DNA of 64,000 bases from Crotophaga sulcirostris (lineage: Eukaryota > Chordata > Aves > Cuculiformes > Crotophagidae), in assembly GCA_013397455.1 (NCBI GenBank), contig VYZB01000193.1, positions 554,972 through 618,971 on the forward strand. The letters run 5' to 3'. A model generated the notes under the pieces. It had not been told where the DNA came from, did not search any database, and saw only the letters and a program-made list of their open reading frames with translations. The position numbers were made by a program, and so were the translations under genes. Of the stretch, positions 48,979 to 60,796 are shown in pieces. Numbering within the stretch: the stretch's first letter is position 1; each line of letters begins with the position of its first letter.

Positions 48979-51900
48979 CATAACTTTTCTGTGAATTCTT
49001 TAAATGTAGTCAATTCAAGTTCAAATGCCAGCTTGAAGATATATATATCTCATATGGACTTCTGTACTGATTTCTTGGCTGGCTTTTTATAAATCTTCTC
49101 TTGGAAATACATGGGACAAAAGGGATTAGCTACATCTTAAATACTTATGTATATGACAGCAGCAAGAAGGCAAGTGAGGATCTGAAGGTATATGCAGAAA
49201 TGACAGCATGCAGAAGATATTGCAAAGCTTTTTGCCAAATCAACCACAAAATACCTTCAAATGTGTGCTTCACTGGTATGTAGAGCTGTTGAAAACTCAG
49301 GGGGTTGGAGAGCTCTGTGCTCAAAAGTTCAACTGTCTTATGTATAATTTACTGAGTTTTTTCATTCCCTCCTTAGTTACCACTGTTCCACCTACACAAG
49401 CAATGAAAACTCAGGTTCCAAAATAACACTAAAAAATTTCTATAAAAAGTGAATACATGTTTCTTTTTAGTATGAACTAATTCTGTATGAATATGAAATG
49501 CATTTTAACTGAAATGGCAAAACATTGAAATTTTTAAAATTAATATTACTATATTTTGATATCTTTATATTATGAAATAACCTAGAGTTCTGAAGTTTTG
49601 TAGATGAGTCTTAGCAGCTGGCATCTCTCCATAATCTAAACAGATTTTTAGTGCAGGGACTTAGTTTCAATGGTATAGCCAGAGTTTCATGACAAGATCA
49701 CAGACTTGCCCACATATGACAAAATTTTAGACAATATTATTCACCAAACCCAAAGGAACATGCCGCAGAGGGTGGCATTGTTTGTAAGATCACAGTCAAG
49801 GATATAGTGTCCTACCTTCCCAAACCACATGATTTGTTTAAAAGTGTCATTAACAAATGTGACTCTGGTCCTGAGCCTGTTTGCATCTACATGGGCTTGT
49901 TCAAAAGGAGAGACAAACAGGACAAACTTTCATAAGATACTGCCAACCAGGCAACTTCGTTATAGTATGACCTTGTTTCTTGTCACTGGTATTGACCCAA
50001 CTGTCAAAAATAGTTAGAGGAAAAGGAAAGAATAGAGCCATCACATCTGGATACCAAAAAGGTAGATTTAGAGGTGGAGAGGAGATACTGGGATAAAGGG
50101 CTTTGTAACTGCTTCATATTCAGGTATGGCTCCAATAGAATTGTCCAATCTAGTAATGAAGAAATTCAGATTCATTTTGATGTCTTGAATCACGATCATA
50201 ACAATTTCTTAGAGATATAATGTTCCTGAAATGTCTTCTCCTCCCAGTTCTTCTGATTATGGTGTCAACGTGAAATCTAGGCTGGCAGAGTTCTGATCTC
50301 CACACTCCATTTTCAAAGGGCACAAAAGAAATCTTGCAGAAAAAGTAGGAGGGATTTGTGAGCAGAAAATAAGAAATCATATGATTCTTTTGCAAACCTT
50401 AGGCAAAAGTAATTCTTGCTCAGTAAACATGAAGAAGCTACTGAATAGTCTATCCAGTACTTATTTAAATAGATGATTGAAGGACAAGCCCTAGAACAGT
50501 GCTGCACAAGACAATCTGTTCATCACTGAATCTTGTAAAGATTTCTATTTATTAGAATTTTAAATTAATCAAAGGAACAATTATACACTCTGTTTTCTTT
50601 CTTGTTTAAATCTTTTTTTTTCTTACATAGTTGTTGTGAAATATGCCTTGGGGTTGGTTTTGGTTTTATCTGCCTCAAAGTTACTTGCCTTGAAGGAGTG
50701 TAGGTTTTCTCTGTAAGCTGAAAAAGTAATTGATGATCTTTGTTTAATGCCGTCTGTCCCAACATTCTGAAGTATAAATACAGCTAATGTTCACGGTTTT
50801 GCTCTAGTTTTACTTTGGGACAAGTTTATTGGCTTCATGGTGTTTCTATAAGATTTTTTGCAGTATATTGCAAAGACCACAGAAGATCAAACAAGTCTAA
50901 CACTAACACCACATATTGTCTTGAGCCTCCTCAGCCAGGATTTCTTGTCATCTGTCTGCACCTATGGTACTTAAGGATTATCAATCACGGTGCTCACACA
51001 AGTGACGTATATTTTAAAAATGAGTTCTGTTATTAGTCATGTACTCTTAAACAAACATTTCATGTTCAATTCTTACAATAAAATTTCCTAAGATGGAGAC
51101 AAAGTCTCTTCTTCTTCCCCCTGTAACTCTATACTCTGAAGAACAGCTTCACTTGAGAAATTGCTCAGGGGTAAATGAACATACTTTTGTTTTAGCTTTT
51201 TAACAAAGTCCGTGTTCAACCTTTGGCTTGGCAGTAAAAATTATGGGCAGTCTCTGATATCTTACTGTTTGAAAAATGTTCACCAGTCAGACCAATGCAG
51301 AAGACCTGATATGCCAGTGCATGTTATCTCTTCACTCTGCAGCGCAGCTTCACTCCAGGCTCAGTGGAGTGAGCTCCATGCTGTTTACAGAGCTGTGTGG
51401 AGTTGCAGGTGAGCCACTATTCCTAATGAACTTTGCAATAAAGCTACAGAAGAAAACTTATGTCCTCTGAGTAAGAAGGGCTACTGTCCTTGTCTGGCGC
51501 TGCAATCAAAGTGGAATGGGCCAAGCAAGAATACGTATGAAAATACTGGATAATGACACCAAGCTACTGTCACCTGCTCTATCTGCTCCTGAAACACTGT
51601 GTTGCAGTGGAGCTGAAGTTAGGTCATTTTGAGTGATAGCTTTCTAACACACACTGATTCATAATTCTAGATTTCCTTTGTAGATCATACTGCCTATACA
51701 GATAAGAAAAGATCTCCCCTTACAAGACTTCTTTCTTCCAAGGTAACATAAGGCCCCTCTCTCCTTTTGCTGCATGTCCTCCAGGAAGGAGCTAAATAGT
51801 TCACTGTATCTGATTTGGAGGTCTTGTATTATAATTTAGAAGCTTAGTATATTCTCTATTTAAGCACTGGTTTGGGTTTTTTTTGTCATATTATTAGCCT

Positions 51901-52874
51901 GATGGTACCTGTATGCATCTGGAAACAGAATTGTCAAGTATTTTTTCCTTTCCCTTTCTTGCTCTTTTTTTCCCTGCCTCACAGCATTTGTGCATGTGTA
52001 AAAATATGCATCTGTAAATATAGATTCTTATCGTTTGGCCTTTGTTTATTGAAGAGAAGACTTATTCAAGTCAAATCAATTAAGAATGTATATGAAATTG
52101 TTATCTGACTTCAACATACAAGACATTATGATAATGTTCCCTAAATATATAAGTTTTCAATATGAAACCAAATTAGGCTTTTAATTAATATTTTCAGTAA
52201 ATATAACCTGGAGTTTTCTTCCCTATCTCCTAATAGTAAAAGCTAACATGTCTCATATCTTTAGTGAGGAGTTGATATCTGCACTGGGCTTCTGGCTGCT
52301 TGCTTAGCAAAAAATCTGGGTTTCTTGTTTGACCATTGTCTCAAGAATCCTTATTGCAGCAGTGATACCTTAGATCAAATGTCTTAAATTAATTATTCAA
52401 GTGTGACACTTAAAATATGGTTTCCAAGATCTGAATGCAGGTTTTTCTGGTATGTACTGTGGATTTAAATTCACTGGAAAATCTCTGAGAGCAGCAGACA
52501 TGTTAAGATCCTCCACTGTTACCTGTCAACGTACCTCAAGGCTCATCTGTAACACAGGTAACCAACTCTGGGAGGAAAAGCTATTGTATTCTCTATATCT
52601 TTATTCATTGTGTTCTCAGCTAGCCTTGCTACTGTAGATATGAACTAATGTAAGGTATGACATGGATACTGCTGCACTGTAAGTAGAAATGGATTTCAGT
52701 TGTCTCACACAAGCTTTTTTGATGCTGGCAAGTGACATTCAATTTCTCTTGTTTCAACTGTGTCGTTTTCTCATTTACTATGCTGTACAAAAACTGTGTA
52801 TACAGACCCATGTAAACTGCAAATGGTGGCTCTACACTTTGAGCATTACAGTTACAAATTAGAATTTATCTGCA

Positions 52875-52905
52875 CAAGTGCACAGATATTGCATTTGTGC
52901 ACTTG
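52875..52905. repeat. Short inverted repeat
   Basis: CAAGTGCACA and TGTGCACTTG form 10-bp perfect arms. Three more pairs (one G-U in RNA) extend the stem to 13 with a 5-nt loop. It is too short for a typical miRNA precursor. Confidence 0.7.
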
Positions 52906-53344
52906 ATCTTCTTCTAGTGTGTTGAATTATTCAAGGTTGTAGACTTAGCTACTGTCACCCATCTTGCCTTTTGACAAAATTTAGCAGTAATTCAAAGTCT
53001 GAGGTATTGAAGTTAATTTTTAAATTCAAAAGAAATCTTTAGTCTCCAAAATATCCTGCTTAGGCAGGCAAATTCTTAAGTAGTCTTATTGATCTATGGC
53101 TACAAAGGCTTTTGTTTTTGTATTGTATCCTGCATTGTCAGATATATGCCTTTTGTTGTGGTTGGTTGTTTTTTCCAACTATCAGGCACATTCATACATT
53201 ATAATTGTCCAGGCTGTGCCCAGGCCCTTTAAGCAGCTAGCCAAATGAACAGATATAATACAAAACTGACCTTAAAAATCCTACCGTTATTAACATTTTT
53301 TTACAGAATTAAAGTAAAGCAACATTTCATTTATCACAACTTTC

Positions 53345-53360
53345 TTTTTTTTTTTTTTTT
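53345..53360. repeat. Poly-T run of 16
   Basis: Sixteen uninterrupted T followed directly by GCAG. It may be a splice-site pyrimidine tract or simple repeat. Confidence 0.9.
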
Positions 53361-54064
53361 GCAGAGGCACGAGGACATTTCAAAAGGATCAACTGACACT
53401 GATTTTGTATGTCTAAATACATAATTCATACATATTGAACTTGTCTCTACCAGCATGACACTGCTAATTTATGATTTAATTTGCAATCTTTCCTTTCTTT
53501 TTTTCCCTTTAAGAACTAATATTTAAACAGAGGAAAACTGAAGGTTATAAAGGGTCATTCATTTTAATCAGTACTTCTATAGAAAGCAAGCACAGAAATA
53601 TTTCCCGTAGCAGACTTTTTTGTCTCCCTTTGCTTCATTAATCTGCATTGACTTGTGGTGACATTGAGATATTGGAGAAGGAAATGATCTTTTATGAGAG
53701 AACAGAGCAGAGAGATTACTTTATTTGATTCCTCTTCTACGCCAATAAAAAGACTTCTTTTCTAGGGCATTAGGTTCAGTAAGAAGGCTTAATAATCATT
53801 TATATTCAAGCAGCAATGAAACCATGTTGCAATGCCTGATGTTGCTTCTCTGGAGTAGATCAGAGTACCTTGCCATATAGAGATGACCAAACTGACTTAA
53901 GAAGGAGTCTATTGCTTATTTGGGTGGATTTGGAGTCCGATCCATGGCTTTTCCCACTTCATAACCAGAAATACATTATTTTTACAACTGAGAAATATTT
54001 TATGTTTGCTTCATCCATTTGGTCCAACTTTATCTAGAGACTCAAACATTGCTCACAAACTCCA

Positions 54065-54280
54065 GAAAGGGTGATTGGCCATTGGAATGCTCTGCCCAGG
54101 GAGGTGGTGGAGTCGCCATCCGAGGAGGTGTTTAAGAGGAGATTGGATGAGGCACTTAGTGCCATGGTTTAGATGATGGGTTGGTGTTGGTGTTAGTGTT
54201 AGTGTTGGGTTATAGGTTGGACTCGATGATCTCAAAGGTCCTTTCCAACCTTGTAATAATGTGATACTGTTATACTGTGA
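54065..54280 (+). mobile_element. CR1 LINE 3' end, GATACTGT-tail subfamily, very short
   Basis: A 5'-truncated copy of about 215 bp. It begins inside the codons for ERVIGHWNALP, keeps the ORF2 C-terminus to the stop near 54170, the GGTTGGACTCGATGATCTCA motif and a decayed tail (GTGATACTGTTATACTGTGA). Its 3' UTR carries an expanded GTTRGT hexamer array at 54179-54209. Confidence 0.9.
54179..54209 (+). repeat. GTTGGT/GTTAGT hexamer array in the CR1 3' UTR
   Basis: About five consecutive GTTRGT-type units; the sister copies at 10451 and 56190 have about two to three. Confidence 0.75.
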
Positions 54281-56189
54281 TGTGCAGGTAAGCTGTACCG
54301 TAGCTGGCCTCCAGTATTAGTTACAAGTTGAGCCAAATTCTACACCCACATAGATTCACAGAAACATGTGAGAAGTTAGCAGGATGGCATATGCTTATCT
54401 AGCTTACCTTAGCTTAAGAGACCTGTATTATATTGAGACATATGCCATTTTCTCTTTGTCATTTATTTTTTTGTTCCAAATCAAACATTCTTGTCAACTG
54501 TACTTCTGCAGTGCAACAGAAAAACAAACTGTTATGGAAGCTTTCTAAAATTATTTTGTTTTGAAGTATTTTAAATAAAAAGTGAAGCTCACCTGAAGAA
54601 ATAATTGAGTGCTTTTTAGGCTGTGAATTAATTGTTTTCTAGCTGAGTCATACTTAATGTCTAAGTATGTAAATATGTATTTCGTAAAATGCAAAATTAA
54701 AGAAGATAGCTAGGGATATTCAGTCTCTAACTTTATGTGATACTCTTTTTTGATTACAAAAAGTAACATAGCAGAGACACAAAAAATAAAAAATTATCAT
54801 GCTAGACACATTTCCCAACAAGTCTTAAGCAAAAATGAGCAATTACCCATTCTTATATTGCAATTTAATTTCCTAAAATATAATCAGTGTAATATAAACA
54901 TAATTCAGAGGATCATTTCATTCCAGCAAGATTGTGCAACCACATTGACTAGATAGATAAAATTTTTGCTGAAGTTTGATCAGTTTATGCAAATCAATAA
55001 GAACACAGGGCTAGCTCATGACTCCAGTAAAATTCATTAATAAAGTTGGTAAATAGCAGACCTCTGAACAGACATGGAACTTATATCCAGCATAGTAATT
55101 TAGTTCAGATTTGGAGAGGTAATACGTATCTATCACTGTATTCATACCTGCTCCCTACAATCAATGCAGGACTATCTTTCCCTGAAAGACTGCTTTTAGG
55201 AAGGAAAAAGTGAAAGGCTTTCATGCATCTTACTTCAGACAGCAAATATAGTCAGTTTTGGTTGGACATTTATGAAAATTAAAGTTGGTCCTTATCTTTC
55301 CTCTCTCTTTGGATGAACTGTCAAAGTATAAAATATTGTTAGGCATATTTTAGGGATCAGAAAAAAATTGTTCTTCTTATTACTGAAAATTCAAGCATTT
55401 TTGGACTGACTCCTTTTAAAATGCCCTGGATACATCTGAACTGGAAGATGTTCAGGGAATACTGTCACAATGGAAAACATGAGCATTTTAGCATATTATC
55501 TCAAAAAAGCTTTATTCTTTTCAGTTAAATTGAACTAACAGAAGCAGGAGTTTTTACAAATCCTGCTGGTATGAAATTGTATTAAATCAAAGGTCAAATA
55601 ATTCTGAGTAAAATTTCTGCAAATTATTAATTGTTGCAGAAACAACTGGAAGACGTTTCTTTGGTAATGTTAGGAATAGCAGTTAAGAAGTTTTAAATCT
55701 CTTCCCCAACAATAAGTATTTCTGCATTTGGTGGTGGCTGGTTTAATCCTTAACATTTTCTTTCTACTCCTATTATGTTCAGTTCTTCAGTGGCCTGTTA
55801 AGTTCTTGATTGTGGTAGTGCCCTGTGCGATGAGTGCTGACAGCTAATTGAATGTTGCTGGGAATAAGCAATTGATTTGTTTTAAATAGAGATATTACTG
55901 TCTGGCTGCATTCAACATTTACAATTTATTGAATGAGGAAGTGAAGCAAAGCCTCTCTTTTCTTTTTACACACCATTTTATTCTTTTGAACAACTTCTAC
56001 TTCCTTTCTAGTTCAATTTCTGCAAAAGTCAGTTCTCTTTTCCATTTCTTTTCTGTAGCATTTTTTCTCTGTCTATAAGCAAAATTGTCTCCGTCTGCCA
56101 GAACTTCCTTGTTTCTACTGCAGCCTCTTTGTGAAAGGGCAGTTAAATATGAAGTTGAATGTTTAAGGGATAAGGTGTTACTACTTAGA
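54281..56189. other. AT-rich non-coding DNA
   Basis: No gene or repeat recognised. Confidence 0.5.
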
Positions 56190-57050
56190 AGATTAGAAGG
56201 TAAGATGGCCCTGCAGAGGGACCTGGACAGGCTGGAGAGATGGACCGATTCTAATGGGATGAGGTTCAGTAAGTCCAAATGTTGGGTGCTTCATTTTGGA
56301 CACAACAATCCCATGCAAAGCTATAGACTAGGGACGGAGTGGCTGGAGAGTAGTCAGGCGGAAAGGGACTTGGGAGTGCTGGTTGACAGGAAGCTCAACA
56401 TGAGCCAGCAGTGTGCCCAGGTGGCCAAGAAGGCCAATGGCATCCTGGCCTGTATCAGGAATAGTGTGGCGAGCAGGACCAGAGAAGTTATCGTCCCCCT
56501 CTACTCGGCACTGGTCAGACCTTACCTTGAGTACTGTATACAGTTCTGGGCCCCTCAGTTTGGGAAAGATGTCAGGGTACAGGATGGAGTGTGTCCAGAG
56601 GACAATGAAGATGGTGAAGGGGCTGGAGCACAAGCCCTGTGAGGAGCGACTGAGGGAGCTGGGGCTGTTTAGTCTGGAGAAGAGGAGGCTCAGGGACGAC
56701 CTTATTGCTCTCTACAGCTACCTAAAAGGAGGTTGTAGTCAAGCGGGCGTTGGTCTCTTCTCTCAGGTGACCAGTGACAGAACTAGAGGGCATAGACTTA
56801 AGCTTCGTCAGGGGAAGTTTAGACTTGATGTTAGCAAAAAGTTCTTCACTGAAAGGGTGATTGGCCCTTGGAATGCGCTACCCAGCGAGGTGGTGGAGTC
56901 ACCGACCCTGGAGGTGTTTAAGGGAAGACTGGATGAGGCACCGAGTGCCATGGTTTAGATGATTGGATGGTGTTAGTGTTGGCTTATAGGTTGGACTTGA
57001 TGATCTCAGAGGTCCTTTCCAACCTTGTGATACTGTGATACTGTGATACT
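56190..57050 (+). mobile_element. CR1 LINE, 5'-truncated, GATACTGT-tail subfamily
   Basis: The longest copy of this subfamily in the window. It starts near the codons [17 protein letters not shown], just after where the FADD box would lie, and continues to the end of ORF2, the 3' UTR and the tail GATACTGTGATACTGTGATACT ending at about 57050. It is highly similar to the copy at 10451 over their shared length, with matching 3' UTR and tail, so both came from closely related source elements. Confidence 0.93.
56200..56958 (+). pseudogene. CR1 ORF2 C-terminus with one frameshift
   Basis: The first frame (to about 56575) carries '[19 protein letters not shown]', '[20 protein letters not shown]', '[17 protein letters not shown]'. 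The second (from about 56580 to the stop at 56958) carries '[20 protein letters not shown]', '[20 protein letters not shown]' and '[18 protein letters not shown]'. Compared with the copy at 10451, a 4-base insertion near 56577-56585 causes the shift. Otherwise the coding frame is well preserved, a sign of relative youth. No RT catalytic residues are included. Confidence 0.87.
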
Positions 57051-59789
57051 TTCATAAGCCACTTAGATTAGTTGATTACCTATGTCATTGCTCAGAGTTT
57101 TATATTCTGTCATGTGGTTTCCCTTGCCACTGTCCTTTTATTGCATGACAAGCATGCTTCTTGCTGAATACAAAAATACACATATTTAATGTGATTCTCA
57201 GTATGGAAATTCAGCAGTTCAACTACCAGCATGTTCTCATGATGAAAACAAATCATTATATGATCCATATGCTTGATCATTTGTAGTATTTTAACAACTT
57301 TTCTCTCGATATTTTACTCAGAGCTGTGTATAAAACCCTACCAAAAGGCTTTTGGAGGCAATGTGTACTACCAACTTACTCTTGGTTGTATTTTCCGATT
57401 GCCCAGAATTCCAGAGGACAGATAAAGATGCATTCTTCCTCCTTGCAAAAACCTTCCTGATTGGACCACATCTCAATTAACTGCCTGGGTCTTTGTGGTT
57501 CAGCACCATTTTTTGTGCTTAGGCCGTTTCTTCCCCCTCCTGCCCTATATATTTCTATCGACACTGGTACATGTATTTAGTCTGTGTGTGAAAACTCTCC
57601 ATGCTGCAAGGGTAAGGTTCTGCCTGTGTATATAAAAGAGAGCTGAAGGGTTCTGGGCGCAGCCACACCAATGTCAAAGGGTTTCTTTTGGTCCTGTTTC
57701 AGCAGCACAGAAGGACAGATCTCATACTGTGTCCAAACACATTCTGGAAAGAAAAATATAAGTATTTTCTTTTTAAGCAGTGTGGTTTTCTTCAGTCTCC
57801 CCAACCCTGTGGAGTTCTTCACTCTTATGTGCAGTGTTGCACAGTTCAGTCCATGCTACTATACTCAGATATATTTCCTAAAGGAAATGAGGCTTTGAGA
57901 ATTCAGATGAGGTGAGGAGTTTCTTTCTTTTTATTTGTGTTATGATGAGTGTAATTCATTTGGAATAAATCAGTTCTCACACCTTCTCCTTGGTTGCCCA
58001 AATCATATGTAAGTGTCTAGAAATGCTTTATGTAGTCGATTAAAACAATGGAGGGCAATGTGGACTTTATTTCTAGTAGTCACAGGGTTGCACCATTAAT
58101 AGCCTTGCCAATGCAATTTATTTGAGATGCTGCATAAAGGGTGCTACTTGTTATTCTTTTAGTTATTTTAGCAAAACAGGGACCTTTACTGTAAATGTAA
58201 TGTGTTTGCTCCTGTCATCAAATAGGCTGGGCTCTGAATTGCACACAGTGAGCTGGAAAATACTGTTGAAAGCTACAGACCTGTTGAAAAAAAGGGGGAC
58301 GTACGCTCTATTTTATGCCTGGTTTTGCTAAATATTGCAGGGTTGTGAAATATTCAAGTTCATTCAGCCATGGCAGGGTCACTGTTCTGTATGTTTTCCT
58401 GTATTTCTGAGCTAGGAATTTGCACATAAAGTACCACAGTGCATCTTCTTCAACCTAGCAGATGTAGTCAATGAGGAACAATCTAGTGCAGCCTCAGGGC
58501 TGTGCTGCCATATGCTAAAAGCTGAATTGGCCTTTTGGCGACTATAAAAGTAAGAAGCTAACAAGATGCCATAGAGATATTATGGCCGTTAAATACTCTG
58601 TCCTGAGGAACCGATGTGGGTCCTTTTCTTGTGACCTAAATGTGGCACATATGGGATTTGCCCTGAGAGATGCTGCTAATTTTTATTCTTTTCTCTTGAA
58701 TCTTGGCCCAATGAATCTCCTACCAGCTTCTTTGCATGTATAGCCTTCTCCAGCTTACCTTGTGCTTAGTCCCTCAAATGAAACCATGTGAAGTTTGTAA
58801 GATGAAACAGTCTCTTCTGAGCCAGCTTTAAAGAGCTCTTTTACGCTGTTCAGTACATTTCCTGTAAATAGGGCTGTATGAAAATGTTTATAAAGACGTA
58901 GTTGTCCTCATTAGGGGACAAGGCAAGTTAATGAGCTTCCTCACAGGCATACTTCTTGCTCCATCACTTTCAGAGCTGCTTTATTTCCTTCCTTATATTT
59001 AAAAATCTCCTGTCATTTTAAGAGAGATCAGTTAACTAAGTATATTTATGCAGAAATATTAATTTTTCAACACTTATTTGGCTTATACTGTATTTCCAAT
59101 GTGTTGATAAAACCAAATCAGCCTTTACAAATTATTATGCACAGAAGGAGTAGCTTTTTTAAAATCACTTTTGTAAAGTAAAAATACTGATTTACTATTC
59201 TCAACACTCGAGTCTACTCTCTCATCTGCAGGCATGTTTATCTCCTTAATCCTAGTGGGAGTTACTGAATTCCTGTGAAATGAGAAGACAATGATTGCCT
59301 CAAGAGTAATTTCACAAAAGGCAGAAGGAGGTTTTCTAAGAAGTTAAATCACAGTGCCTAAATTGTTTCAGATACACAATTCTAATGTAGAAAGGTGTTG
59401 TTGGACTAGGTTTTGGTTTGTTTTACACTAAAACTGCAAAGCAATCTTGTGTCACAGGTACTAGAGCAAAACAGGGAACACCAGGTGTGAGAGGATAAAG
59501 TGGAGTTGCATGCTCAGAGGAAGACAGACATTGCATGAAAAAGAGATCTGCCTGGAATAAAAGGTCTCTCTTCAGTCCCCTTCATATTTGTGGTGAAGTG
59601 TTCAGCACTGACGGTTAAAAAATATCTCAGCTATAGAGAACTGGAGGTACCTGAATGTGACTGCAGCAGTTGGCACTGAACTCAACTCAGGATTCCTGAA
59701 AATCACCTATTTAAGGGACTCACACAGCTGAAGTACCTAAATGAGAACTTCCTTCTGAAAGTTGAGTCACTGTGATGTTCGTAACATGA
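57051..59789. other. Non-coding DNA between two CR1 pieces
   Basis: No gene recognised. Open frames near 57577-57915 overlap on both strands and have no domain. Confidence 0.5.
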
Positions 59790-60796
59790 CACAGGGGAAA
59801 AAGAAGTGCAGAGACTGAATAAGTCTTCTGAATGCCTTCTTTGCCTCAGTCTTTAATAGTAAGGTAAGATGTTCTCTGGATACTCAGCCTCCTGAGCCAG
59901 AAGACAGTGAGGGTGGAGCTCTAATGATCCAAGAGAATTTGTTTAGAGACCTGCTCAGCCAGTTAGACACACACAAGTCTATGGGGCCAGATGGGATCCA
60001 CCCAAGGATATTAAGGGAGCTGGCAGAGGTCCTCACCAACGCTCTTGCCATAGTCTACCAGCAGTCCTGGCTGACTGAGGAAGTCCCCCTTGACTGGAAG
60101 CTGGCAACTGTTCCGCCCATTTACAAGAAGGGTGGGACGGAGGATCCAGGGAACTACAGGCCTGTCAGTCTGACGTTGGTGCCGGGAAATGTCATGGAGC
60201 AGATATCTTGAGAGGTATCACACCGCGCATGCAGGACATCCAGGTGATCAGACCTAGTCAGCATGGGTTTATGAAAAGCAGATCCTGCCAGAATAACCTG
60301 ATCTCCTTCTATGACAAGGTTACCTGTTTATTGGATGAGGGGAAGGCTGTGGATGCGGTGTACTTGGACTTTGGTAAAGTCTCTGACTGTTTTCCACAGT
60401 ATTGAGTTTGAGAAACTGGCTGCCATCAGCCTGGACAGGCACCCCCTCCACTGGGTAAAACACTGGCCGAATGGCCGGGCCCAAAGGGTGGTAAATAGAG
60501 TTAAATCCAGTTGGAGGCCGGTCACAAGTGGTGTTCCCCAGGGCTCAGTGCTGGATCCAGTTCTGTTCAATATCTTTATCAATGATCTGGATAAGGGGAT
60601 TGAGTGCACCCTTAGCAAGTTTGCAGATGACACTAAGCTGGATGGAAGTGTCAACCTGCTTGAAGGAAGGGAGGCTCTGCAGAGTGAGTTGGACAGGCTG
60701 GATCGATGGGCTGAGATCAACAGGATGAGGTTAAACAAGACCAAGCGCTGGGTCCTGCACTTGGGACACAGCAGCCTCAGGCAGCGTTACAGACTT
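59790..60796 (+). mobile_element. CR1 LINE fragment, linker and RT core, 3' end missing
   Basis: The fragment begins in the ORF2 linker ('LNAFFASVFNSKV' near 59830), then 'KSMGPDGIHPRILRELAEVL', 'DPGNYRPVSLTLVPGN', '[16 protein letters not shown]', '[15 protein letters not shown]', '[14 protein letters not shown]', and stops near 60796 at codons for RYRL. The rest of ORF2, the 3' UTR and tail are absent. Loss of the 3' end cannot come from ordinary incomplete reverse transcription and points to later deletion or rearrangement. Confidence 0.9.
59828..60796 (+). pseudogene. CR1 reverse transcriptase core, frameshifted, catalytic box intact
   Basis: This is the best-preserved RT palm in the window. 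The FADD catalytic box is at 60620-60631 with both aspartates. The first Asp block reads [10 protein letters not shown] near 60358-60390 (usual form YLDFSKAFD), with the YLD Asp kept. 'GVPQGSVL' lies at 60530-60553. Breaks: a lost base near 60206 that makes a TGA after MEQIS, and a frame change near 60390-60405 that ends the second frame at FPQY. Three frames (59924-60211, 60208-60405, 60311-60865) together cover the domain; none encodes it alone. Confidence 0.87.

Larger units (their letters stand above)
48979..54064. other. AT-rich non-coding DNA, no recognised gene
   Basis: About 5 kb. Noted: a 31-nt perfect-fold hairpin at 52875-52905, a 16-T run at 53345-53360 followed by an exon-like 42-nt interval (see findings). 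Open frames are under about 80 codons with no domain. Confidence 0.5.

Noticed and set aside
56085..56199. The first part of the 185-codon frame starting at 56085 as an N-terminal coding extension
   Set aside because: This section precedes the CR1 insertion and has no similarity to anything I recognise; the frame is open by chance.
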